Positions 27,666 through 35,014 of a stretch of DNA of 64,000 nucleotides are shown piece by piece. The notes under the pieces were generated by a model. The model was not told where the DNA came from. It worked only from the letters and a program-made list of their open reading frames with translations, and searched no databases. The position numbers and the translations under genes were made by a program. This stretch comes from an uncultured Erythrobacter sp. (GTDB lineage: Bacteria; Pseudomonadota; Alphaproteobacteria; Sphingomonadales; Sphingomonadaceae): NCBI GenBank assembly GCA_937899785.1, contig CALCCG010000002.1:1-64000 (forward strand), read 5' to 3'. How positions within the stretch are numbered: the stretch's first letter is position 1; the number at the start of each line of letters is the position of its first letter.

Positions 27666-29141
27666 ATGTATGGGGAAGACAAGGTGCAAAAAATGGATAA
27701 GGCGCGGACTACGCGTCGCAACGCTGATGAAGATTTGATGGAAGACGCCGAAGCCGTGAACCTTGCCGCTGATTGGTCAGACATCAGCACAGGCCTGCGC
27801 AAGGATCTTGGACACCAGCTCCACAGCCAGTGGATCAAACCGATTCAGGTGGGTGACCTCGACCGGGAGACCGGCACCCTCAATTTGTTTTTGCCGACCG
27901 AGTTTTCGGCGAATTGGGTCAAGGACCGATTCGAGGATCGGCTCCAACTCGCTTGGACGATTGCCCGGCCCGAAGTTCGCCAGATTGCGATACAGGTGCA
28001 CCCAGGCCGGCGGCAGTTGCCCGAATTGCGGATCGACGATGGCCGTCGCCCAGCCAATGACGGCGCCAGTGCGATTGCTGTTGCCGCCGGGACGATCGGC
28101 GATGCGGGCTTCACGTCAAGCGTGGGCCTTGATCCATCGCTGACCTTTGCGGCCTTCGTCACGGGCGAGGCCAACGTGCTTGCTTGCAACGCCGCGCAGC
28201 GCATGGCCGCGACCGAACAACCGCAGTTCTCGCCTCTTTATCTCAAGGCCGCGACCGGTCAGGGCAAAACGCATCTTCTGCACGCAATCGGCCACGGCTT
28301 TCTTCAGGCGCACCCGCGTGCGCGGATCTTCTACTGCAGCGCCGAGCGCTTCATGGTGGAGTTTGTCCAGGCGCTTAAGGCGAACCAGATGATCGAGTTC
28401 AAGGCGCGTCTGCGCAGCTTCGATCTGCTGCTGGTGGACGATATTCAATTCATTATCGGCAAAGCGTCGGCGCAAGAAGAACTGCTTTACACGATCGACG
28501 CGCTGCTGGCTGAGGGCAAGCGTCTGGTCTTTGCCGCCGATCGGGCGCCGCAAGCGCTGGATGGGGTTGAACCGCGCCTGCTCTCGCGTCTGTCGATGGG
28601 TCTGGTTGCCGACATTCAGGCCGCCGATATCGAGCTGCGCAAGTCCATCCTTGAGAGCAAGCTCTCGCGCTTTGCTCCGCTCAGCGTACCAGAGGATGTG
28701 ATCGACTTCCTCGCGCGGACCATCACCCGCAATGTGCGCGAGTTGGTGGGCGGGCTTAACAAGCTGATCGCTTACGCACAGCTCACCGGACAGGAAGTCT
28801 CGCTGCAACTCGCCGAAGAGCAGCTTACCGACATCCTTAGCGCCAATCGCCGTCGGATCACGATCGATGAGATCCAGCGCACGGTCTGCCAATTCTACCG
28901 GATCGACCGCTCGGAAATGTCATCCAAACGTCGCGCCCGCGCAGTGGTGCGTCCGCGTCAGGTGGCGATGTATTTGTCCAAGGTGCTCACCCCGCGATCC
29001 TATCCTGAGATCGGTCGCAAATTTGGTGGGCGCGACCATTCGACCGTGATCCACGCGGTGCGTCTGATCGAAGACCTGCGTGAGCGAGACGCTGATATGG
29101 ACGGCGATGTGCGCAGCCTGCTGCGTCAACTTGAGAGCTGA
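27666..29141 (+). CDS. dnaA: Chromosomal replication initiator protein DnaA
   Basis: DnaA binds DnaA boxes and melts oriC to start chromosome replication. The 491-residue protein has an N-terminal oligomerisation domain, an acidic/variable linker, an AAA+ core with Walker A AATGQGKT (an Ala-Ala variant of the usual Gly-Gly start that still fits the P-loop pattern) and Walker B LLLVDDIQF, and the C-terminal DNA-binding domain with GRDHSTVIHAV. ATG 27666 has GGGAG upstream; an internal ATG at 27693 is possible. It sits in the conserved rpsT-dnaA context. Confidence 0.96.
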   Translation: MYGEDKVQKMDKARTTRRNADEDLMEDAEAVNLAADWSDISTGLRKDLGHQLHSQWIKPIQVGDLDRETGTLNLFLPTEFSANWVKDRFEDRLQLAWTIARPEVRQIAIQVHPGRRQLPELRIDDGRRPANDGASAIAVAAGTIGDAGFTSSVGLDPSLTFAAFVTGEANVLACNAAQRMAATEQPQFSPLYLKAATGQGKTHLLHAIGHGFLQAHPRARIFYCSAERFMVEFVQALKANQMIEFKARLRSFDLLLVDDIQFIIGKASAQEELLYTIDALLAEGKRLVFAADRAPQALDGVEPRLLSRLSMGLVADIQAADIELRKSILESKLSRFAPLSVPEDVIDFLARTITRNVRELVGGLNKLIAYAQLTGQEVSLQLAEEQLTDILSANRRRITIDEIQRTVCQFYRIDRSEMSSKRRARAVVRPRQVAMYLSKVLTPRSYPEIGRKFGGRDHSTVIHAVRLIEDLRERDADMDGDVRSLLRQLES

Positions 29142-29152
29142 CTTTCTGTTCG

Positions 29153-29198
29153 TGTGGGTCCCCCCTCTGGAACAGGGGAAGTGAGCAGGGGACCCACA
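29153..29198 (+). other. Long stem-loop just after dnaA
   Basis: An 11-bp perfect stem (TGTGGGTCCCC / GGGGACCCACA) encloses about 24 nt that can fold a small nested hairpin. It lies 11 bp after the dnaA stop and has no T-run, so it is not a standard intrinsic terminator. It might be a transcript 3' structure or a DNA element. Confidence 0.5.
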
Positions 29199-29260
29199 TG
29201 AAACCCAAGGGCTCTGCTGGGCTCTGAGTAAGGTCAACTGGCGGGGTCTTCCCTTGCGGC

Positions 29261-29378
29261 CTCCACAGACTTGCGCACGCAAGACCCACAGGCTGTTCAC
29301 AAGTGGCTCACAGCCTGCCAACACGGTGTTCATGGTCGACAGGCTTTTCACAGAGTCATCCCCAGAGCCTTCCACAGG
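29261..29378. promoter_or_regulatory. Cluster of DnaA-box-like sequences downstream of dnaA
   Basis: Six copies of a CACA-ending 9-mer lie in about 115 bp. Against the E. coli-type consensus TTWTNCACA, CTTTTCACA (29344) matches 8 of 9; CTGTTCACA (29293) and CCTTCCACA (29368) match 7 of 9; the rest are weaker. The cluster spans the intergenic region and the start of the next gene. DnaA binding is inferred, not shown. Confidence 0.35.
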
Positions 29379-30150
29379 GGCACCCGCGCTAAGCCCTGCC
29401 CGGCTTGAGCGTTTTGCTCGTCATATCGTCATTCCGGAGATTGGCGGCGCGGGACAGGTGGCGCTCGCGTCCAAACATATTGCGGTGATTGGCCTTGGCG
29501 GCATTGGCTCTCCGGCGCTGCAATATCTGGCTGCGAGCGGCGTGGGACGGTTTACGCTGGTGGACGATGATGCGGTGGATGTCTCAAACCTCCAACGCCA
29601 GACCATCTTCACCCACCGCGATGTCGGGCATGGAAAGGCCACAAGCGCGCGCCGTTGGCTGGCTAATTTCGACGACAAACTTGACGTGGACATCTCCGAT
29701 GCGCGCATCACAGCTGCAAACGCAGGAGATCTGATCGCGGGCGCCGACTTGGTGTTTGACGGGACCGACAATTTCGCGACACGGCTTGCCGTTTCGGACG
29801 CGTGTGTCGCCGAACGCGTACCGCTGCTCTCCGCCGCTGTTGGCCGGTTTCAGGGACAGGTCGGCGCCTTTGCCGGACATTTGGCAGGACAGCCGTGCTA
29901 CCGTTGCTTTGTCGGCGACGCCTTCGACGCCGAGGATTGCGACACCTGCGCCGAGGATGGAATGCTTGGCGCGATGGCCGGCTGGGTCGGGAGCTTCGCC
30001 GCCATGCAAGCGCTGCGCGCCTTGCTCAGCGGGACGAGCGCCTTCGGAGATAACCCGCTTTGGGGCCGACTGTTTGTGCTGGACGGGCTTGAACCTGGCA
30101 TGCGCGCACTAAAAATTGCCAAAGACCCGGCCTGCAAGGGATGTCGGTAA
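29332..30150 (+). CDS. HesA/MoeB/ThiF family adenylyltransferase (E1-like)
   Basis: This E1-like enzyme adenylates the C-terminal glycine of a ubiquitin-fold sulfur carrier (MoaD or ThiS type) for molybdopterin or thiamine synthesis. It shows the family start RFARHIVIPEIGGAGQ, the ATP site VIGLGGIGSPALQYL, the DGTDNFATR segment and the zinc-binding pairs CYRC and CKGC. There is no C-terminal rhodanese domain. ATG 29332 is preferred over the track start at 29254; its first 20 residues are unusual and coincide with DnaA-box-like DNA. No carrier-protein gene is adjacent, so moeB and thiF cannot be separated. Confidence 0.88.
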   Translation: MVDRLFTESSPEPSTGAPALSPARLERFARHIVIPEIGGAGQVALASKHIAVIGLGGIGSPALQYLAASGVGRFTLVDDDAVDVSNLQRQTIFTHRDVGHGKATSARRWLANFDDKLDVDISDARITAANAGDLIAGADLVFDGTDNFATRLAVSDACVAERVPLLSAAVGRFQGQVGAFAGHLAGQPCYRCFVGDAFDAEDCDTCAEDGMLGAMAGWVGSFAAMQALRALLSGTSAFGDNPLWGRLFVLDGLEPGMRALKIAKDPACKGCR

Positions 30151-30320
30151 CGCCTCCGAGACCGCGCTTGCTTACCGTTTTGCCGCTTGACCCTGAAGTG
30201 TCTGAACGTCTCTAAGACCACCGGTTCAGTCTCGATACAGCGGCCAAACTCTACGCCCTTGTTTCGACCCTGCTTTTGGCGGTTGCCCGCTTTTATCTTC
30301 GACAAAGAACCGGAGTTGTT

Positions 30321-30620
30321 ATGACCAAACTCACCGTACTTCCCGCGCTAGCCTTCGCCCTGATCGCAACGGGCGCCAGCGCGCAAGGACCGGATAAGGA
30401 AGCCGCGGCCAAGAATTTTAAGGCGGCCGATGCCAACGAGGATCGAAAGCTCGACAAGGCCGAGTTCCGCAAGTTCATCGATCTGAACGCTGACGACGAG
30501 CTTGGCCGGGCCCCCATGGTCAAACGCTTCAACATGTATGACACAGCCTTCGGACGGCTGGATACCGACAAAAGCGGGTATGTAACCGCCGACGAAGTGA
30601 GAGCGGTTTCTCAGCAGTGA
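30321..30620 (+). CDS. Small secreted EF-hand protein
   Basis: The 99-residue protein has a signal peptide (about residues 1-22, ending GASAQ) and two EF-hand calcium-binding loops: DANEDRKLDKAE and DTDKSGYVTADE, each with acidic residues at the ligand positions. It is expected to be periplasmic and to bind Ca2+, as buffer or sensor; no partner is apparent. ATG 30321 is used because the track extension back to 30276 precedes the signal peptide. Confidence 0.82.
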   Translation: MTKLTVLPALAFALIATGASAQGPDKEAAAKNFKAADANEDRKLDKAEFRKFIDLNADDELGRAPMVKRFNMYDTAFGRLDTDKSGYVTADEVRAVSQQ

Positions 30621-30715
30621 GCCCAGCCCAAGCCCGTAAGGGCTGACATGCCGGACGCGATTGCCAACGGGGTGAAACGCTTAGCTGCGGTGCCCAAGAC
30701 ACGCGGGCTTGGAAG

Positions 30716-31177
30716 TCAGTCCTCGTTCTTCACGATATCGGGCGCGTTGAGCGGCTCCTGAGCGCCGCTCGGCGGCTCGCTCCAGTTCGCGTTGTGAACG
30801 GAGATCGGTTGTTCGATCGCCTCCACAATCTCCTGCGCGCAAGACGGCACGCGCTGCAGTCCGCAAACTCCAACAAAGGACGTCACGAAAAAGTCGAAGA
30901 TCTGATCGGGGGCCTTCTTGACAAGGCTGACCGAAAAGGTGGTCGATCCATCGCTCTCCACGGTTAGAAGAACGACCTTCCATCCGCTGTCAATCTCTCC
31001 GACCGCTGAAAGATCGGGGTGCCGGATGACTTCCTGAATAAGCTCAAGGGCAAGCTTCGTACCGACCGGGTCGCCGCCCGAATGGGTGATCGAAACGGGC
31101 TCGGCCCAAACGCCGCCGGGAAGCGCCATCGCGATGAAGCACAACGTTAGCTTCGTTATTTTTGTACGAAAGCCCAT
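30716..31177 (-). CDS. Hypothetical secreted protein
   Basis: I do not recognise this 153-residue protein. It has a likely signal peptide (to about residue 25, GGVWAEP) and a mature part with two cysteines (in VGVCGLQRVPSCAQ) that could form a disulfide, followed by a Pro/Asn-rich tail. The track start at 31180 is a TTG; the ATG is the next codon. It lies between the EF-hand gene and the PilZ gene, transcribed against both. Function is unknown. Confidence 0.6.
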   Translation of the reverse strand: MGFRTKITKLTLCFIAMALPGGVWAEPVSITHSGGDPVGTKLALELIQEVIRHPDLSAVGEIDSGWKVVLLTVESDGSTTFSVSLVKKAPDQIFDFFVTSFVGVCGLQRVPSCAQEIVEAIEQPISVHNANWSEPPSGAQEPLNAPDIVKNED

Positions 31178-31370
31178 CAAATCACCCGCTTGGCGGGTTA
31201 CAATGAGGAATTCGCAAAACTCAAGCGGGTATTGCTGGCTATCCCCGCCTTCATCACACCAAAAGCCAAGTTATCATGGCCACGCCAATGGGTCACTTCA
31301 AGGCCATGTGTAAGTCATCGTTAATCTGTTGGCGGCATCGTGTGGTGGATGAAAGGTATGGGGACCCTTT

Positions 31371-31763
31371 ATGCTGGTCACAATCCCGAAGCGGCAATCC
31401 AAACGAGTCCGCGTCTTGCTGGACGCTCTCCTTGTGTCATCTGTCGGCGAGGTCGAGGTCCGGGTGCGCGATGTCTCGCAGGAAGGGGCCTTGCTCGAAG
31501 TTGGCGACAACGCTCCGCATCAGGGTGAGATCACCCTCTTCTTTCTCGATCACTCTCAGCAAGGGTCAATCGCCTGGCGAGAAGGATCGTGGCTGGGTGT
31601 CCATTTCGATCAAGCCTTGCCAAAGAGTGTTTGGAAGGCGCTTTCGACAAAGCGACTTCGAGTCGGCGCGCCGCGCACTTATCGGCATGATGAGATTGAG
31701 GAAGACCCCGAACGTATCGCGGTTATCCCGCGCCGCATTGAGCTGCGACTAGGGTCCAAGTAG
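31371..31763 (+). CDS. PilZ domain protein
   Basis: PilZ domains bind cyclic di-GMP and couple it to motility, adhesion or polysaccharide output. The two c-di-GMP motifs are visible: RQSKR (RxxxR, residues 8-12) and DVSQEG (a D/NxSxxG match, about 34-39). The domain fills most of the 130-residue protein, with a short basic/acidic C-terminal tail. It appears monocistronic. The output pathway is unknown. Confidence 0.82.
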   Translation: MLVTIPKRQSKRVRVLLDALLVSSVGEVEVRVRDVSQEGALLEVGDNAPHQGEITLFFLDHSQQGSIAWREGSWLGVHFDQALPKSVWKALSTKRLRVGAPRTYRHDEIEEDPERIAVIPRRIELRLGSK

Positions 31764-31792
31764 CACGCCGCTTAGGCAACGCGCCCTCCCTT

Positions 31793-32497
31793 TCAGCCCT
31801 TCAGAACTTCTTCCACCCATTCCGGCACCAACCGGCTTGCTGCGCCGTGCCGAGCTTGGTGGAAAATCGCAGTGCCTTCGCTTGGCTCGAGATTCAGCTC
31901 AAGCGTGCGCGTTCCCATCGCTCTGGCTTGTGAGACGAAGCCCGCTGCCGGGTAAACGGCACCGCTTGTCCCGATGCTGACAAAAAGATCGCACGCCGCC
32001 AAGGCGTCTTCGATCCGGTCCATATGGTAAGGCATCTCACCAAACCACACGACATCAGGCCGCAAGGTCGGCGCCTTGCAAACCGGGCAAGGAGGCCGGT
32101 CGCGCATCGGGCCTTCCCATGGTGAGCGCGTGCCGCAAGACGTGCACAGCGCGCTCCTGAGTTCGCCATGCATATGACAGACGTCGACGAACCCTCCCCG
32201 CTCATGCAGGTCGTCAACATTCTGCGTGACAAGCAACAGATCGCCTGCGAACTCGGCTTCCAACCGGCCCAAGGCCAGATGCGCTGCGTTTGGCTCGACT
32301 TTGGCAAGGCCCGCGCGTCGTTCATCGTAAAAACGCAACACCAAATCGGGATCGCGCGCAAAACCTTCAGGCGTTGCGATGTCATAGACGCTGTGTCTCT
32401 CCCATAGACCACCGGCGTCACGAAATGTGTCGATCCCGCTTTCAGCGCTGATGCCCGCACCGGTAAGGATGACAATGCTCTTGGGTCTTGCGCTCAA
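31793..32497 (-). CDS. cobB: NAD-dependent protein deacylase (sirtuin)
   Basis: This is a class III-type sirtuin that removes acyl groups from lysine using NAD+. It has the NAD motif GAGISAESGIDTFRD, the catalytic HMHGE, and a zinc ribbon CTSC...CPVC. FYDERR provides the Tyr-x-x-Arg pair that binds negatively charged acyl groups, suggesting desuccinylase/demalonylase activity as in CobB and SIRT5. The track starts at GTG 32527; TTG 32497 has a GGGAG ribosome-binding site and gives the usual short N-terminus, so I prefer it, though this is uncertain. Confidence 0.93.
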   Translation of the reverse strand: MSARPKSIVILTGAGISAESGIDTFRDAGGLWERHSVYDIATPEGFARDPDLVLRFYDERRAGLAKVEPNAAHLALGRLEAEFAGDLLLVTQNVDDLHERGGFVDVCHMHGELRSALCTSCGTRSPWEGPMRDRPPCPVCKAPTLRPDVVWFGEMPYHMDRIEDALAACDLFVSIGTSGAVYPAAGFVSQARAMGTRTLELNLEPSEGTAIFHQARHGAASRLVPEWVEEVLKG

Positions 32498-32570
32498 ACT
32501 CGTCTCCCGCTTGTCGTAAGGTACCACTTACTTTTAGAGGCTGTGGAGCATCAAGCCGGAGATACGTGCC

Positions 32571-33299
32571 ATGATCAAATTCGCTGTGCTCGGCCATAAG
32601 GGTCGGATGGGGCAGGCTCTCGCAAGAGCCATCGAAGAGGCCGGGCAGGAATTCTGCGTCGGAGTGGACCAGGGTGGGGATCCCGCTCCCGTTATCGGCC
32701 AATGCGATGTCGCGGTCGATTTTTCCGCCCCAGCTGCCCTGGTGGACAATCTCAAGGCGGTGACATCAGCGGGCGTTCCGATCCTGATTGGCACAACAGG
32801 GCTTGAGGCGGAGCATTTCGATGCAATCGAACGCGCGGCTGAGGCGGTTCCCGTCCTGCAGACCGGCAACACATCCTTGGGAGTAACGCTGCTGTCCGCG
32901 CTGGTCCAAGAGGCCGCGGCGAAGCTTGGACCGGACTGGGATATCGAGATCGTTGAGATGCATCACCGCGGTAAAGTCGACGCGCCCTCCGGCACAGCCA
33001 AACTTCTGGGCGAGGCGGCGGCGGCCGGGCGAGGTGTCGATCTGGCCAGCCACCGCGAAGGCGGGCGCGATGGAAACTCCGGCGCACGGTCGGAAGGCGC
33101 GATCGGTTTTGCCTCCTTGCGCGGTGGGACCGTGGCCGGCGATCACAGCGTGATCCTGGCCGGGCCAGAAGAGCGCCTGACGCTTTCACACTCGGCGGAA
33201 AACCGGATGATCTTCGCGCGCGGGGCGGTCAAAGGCGCGGCGTGGTTGGTCGGGAAAGATCCCGGACGCTACACGATGAGCGATGTGCTCGGCTTGTGA
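32571..33299 (+). CDS. dapB: 4-hydroxy-tetrahydrodipicolinate reductase
   Basis: DapB makes tetrahydrodipicolinate in the diaminopimelate/lysine pathway, needed for both lysine and peptidoglycan. The 242-residue protein shows the Rossmann motif GHKGRMGQAL (about 7-16), the catalytic signature EMHHRGKVDAPSGTAKLLGE and the closing GAVKGAAWLVGKDPGRYTMSDVLGL. Its stop overlaps the GTG start of the next gene by 4 bp. Confidence 0.96.
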   Translation: MIKFAVLGHKGRMGQALARAIEEAGQEFCVGVDQGGDPAPVIGQCDVAVDFSAPAALVDNLKAVTSAGVPILIGTTGLEAEHFDAIERAAEAVPVLQTGNTSLGVTLLSALVQEAAAKLGPDWDIEIVEMHHRGKVDAPSGTAKLLGEAAAAGRGVDLASHREGGRDGNSGARSEGAIGFASLRGGTVAGDHSVILAGPEERLTLSHSAENRMIFARGAVKGAAWLVGKDPGRYTMSDVLGL

Positions 33300-34099
33300 C
33301 CACCAAGGCAACCTTGCGCCGCCGCGTCTATCTGGAGCTGTTTGCCTCAGCGCGCTCGGACGGCAAGCTAACGCGTACGAACCGGATGATCGTCGTCTTC
33401 ATCTTGATGTCGGTTGCTCTCGCTATCGTTGGGACCGAGCGGCAGGTCACGGTCGACAACCGGACCGTTCTGCGTTGGGCCGAATTCGGCTTTGGGGTGA
33501 TCTTCCTGGTCGAATATGTGGCGCGTTTCTGGGCGGCGGCGGAACGCCCTGGAGGGGGGGCCGCCATGCGCAAAAGGGTGGACTGGGCGCTTACCTTCTT
33601 TGCGCTGGTTGATCTTGCCGTCGTGATCGCTTCGCTGGTGCCGTTCCTGGTGACCGGCGCGCCAATCTTTCGTTTGGTGCGGCTTTTCCGGCTCGCCTCG
33701 CTCCTGCGCTTTGGCGAGTTCAGCAACGCGTTGCGCGCGCTGAGCGCGGCGATTGTCGAGCGACGCTATGACCTTGCGGTAACAGGCGCCTTGGCGGGAC
33801 TGTTGGTCCTGGTGGGCGCGACCGCGCTTTATTGGGCCGAAGGCTCAGAGCAACCCGAGGCCTTTGGATCGATCCCGCGCGCGATGTGGTGGTCTATCAT
33901 CACTTTGACGACGGTGGGCTATGGCGATGTGTCCCCGGTGACCACGATCGGCAAAGTCCTCGCCGCGATTGTGGCGCTGGGCGGAATCGGGCTGGTGGCC
34001 ATGCCAACCGGGATTATCGCCGCGGCCTTTTCCGACGCAATGCAGCGCCACCGCGAAGCCCGCGTCGTTCCCAGCAGTGCGGCCCCTGAAAAACTATGA
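33296..34099 (+). CDS. Voltage-sensor type potassium channel protein
   Basis: This 267-residue membrane protein has about six hydrophobic segments, an arginine-rich S4-like segment (FRLVRLFRLASLLRF) and the K+ selectivity filter TTVGYGD, followed by an S6-like helix. It therefore resembles a bacterial Kv-type channel (Ion_trans family). The GTG start overlaps the dapB stop by 4 bp, which fixes the start; the track frame began earlier at 33242. It also overlaps nth by 4 bp, so dapB, the channel and nth are translationally coupled. Confidence 0.85.
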   Translation: MTTKATLRRRVYLELFASARSDGKLTRTNRMIVVFILMSVALAIVGTERQVTVDNRTVLRWAEFGFGVIFLVEYVARFWAAAERPGGGAAMRKRVDWALTFFALVDLAVVIASLVPFLVTGAPIFRLVRLFRLASLLRFGEFSNALRALSAAIVERRYDLAVTGALAGLLVLVGATALYWAEGSEQPEAFGSIPRAMWWSIITLTTVGYGDVSPVTTIGKVLAAIVALGGIGLVAMPTGIIAAAFSDAMQRHREARVVPSSAAPEKL

Positions 34100-34788
34100 C
34101 CAAAGAGCAGATCTTCGAGTTCTTTCGGCGCCTCGCCGAAGACAACCCCGAACCCGAAACCGAGCTGGAGTACGGCAATGTCTACCAGCTTGTCGTCGCG
34201 GTGGCGCTCTCCGCGCAAGCCACCGATGTTGGCGTAAACAAGGCGACCCGCGCGCTCTTCGCCAAGGTGGAGACGCCGCAGCAAATGCTTGACCTCGGGT
34301 TGGAGGGCTTGATCAAGCACATCAAGACAATCGGTCTTTTCAACTCCAAGGCGAAGAATGTTATCGCGCTCTCGCAGCTTCTGATTGATGACTATGGCGG
34401 CGAGGTGCCCGACACGCGTGAGGATCTTGTGCGGCTCCCCGGAGTGGGACGCAAGACGGCGAATGTTGTGCTCAATTGCTGGTTCAAACAGGAAACCTTT
34501 GCGGTGGACACCCACATCCTGCGCGTCGGCAATCGCACAGGGCTGGCGAAAGGCAAGACGCCGGAAAAGGTCGAAGAAAAGCTCGAGAAGCGCGTGCCCC
34601 AGCCCTTCCGTCTGCACGCGCATCACTGGCTGATCCTGCACGGGCGCTATGTGTGCAAAGCGCGCACGCCGGAATGCTGGCGGTGCCAGGTGGTGGACCT
34701 GTGCAGCTATCGGCAAAAGGTGATGGACCCAAAGGCTTCGCGCAAAGCGCCTGTGACGAATGCGGCCAAGGCGTCGCCCAAGACGTAG
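34096..34788 (+). CDS. nth: Endonuclease III
   Basis: Nth is a DNA glycosylase/AP lyase that removes oxidised pyrimidines. It has the helix-hairpin-helix LVRLPGVGRKTANVV with the catalytic lysine, the catalytic aspartate in FAVDTHILRV, and a [4Fe-4S] cluster motif C-x6-C-x2-C-x5-C (CKARTPECWRCQVVDLC). At 230 residues it is normal, with a short basic tail. It overlaps the K+ channel gene by 4 bp. Confidence 0.96.
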   Translation: MTKEQIFEFFRRLAEDNPEPETELEYGNVYQLVVAVALSAQATDVGVNKATRALFAKVETPQQMLDLGLEGLIKHIKTIGLFNSKAKNVIALSQLLIDDYGGEVPDTREDLVRLPGVGRKTANVVLNCWFKQETFAVDTHILRVGNRTGLAKGKTPEKVEEKLEKRVPQPFRLHAHHWLILHGRYVCKARTPECWRCQVVDLCSYRQKVMDPKASRKAPVTNAAKASPKT

Positions 34789-34905
34789 TCGCGCTCGGCA
34801 CCCTGGACAGCTTAGGCCGCGTTCGACAGCCGGGCCTGAGTAAGAGGCGCGTCCCCTTGGAACGAGGTACGACAAACTCCCATGGATCCATGGCGGGTCA
34901 GACCA

Positions 34906-34945
34906 ACCGATTTCGGTCTCTTTCGAAAACTGAATTCGGTTGCAA
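34906..34945. promoter_or_regulatory. Candidate regulator sites upstream of the vWA gene
   Basis: Two near-palindromes, ACCGATTTCGGT (34906) and ACTGAATTCGGT (34929), lie 23 bp apart. The 11-mer TTCGGTTGCAA (34935) also occurs in the hxlR intergenic operator at 49614. Shared control by the HxlR protein is possible; this is inference. Confidence 0.35.
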
Positions 34946-35014
34946 AAACATACTATTAGGTGAATTTGACGTTTCGACGTACTCTTGCGTGCGCGGCATA
35001 GGAGGAGAGACGAA

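Noticed and set aside
27336-29378. Definite oriC assignment near dnaA
   Set aside because: The box-like cluster is degenerate, and in many alphaproteobacteria oriC is not beside dnaA. Only GC skew or origin mapping could decide.
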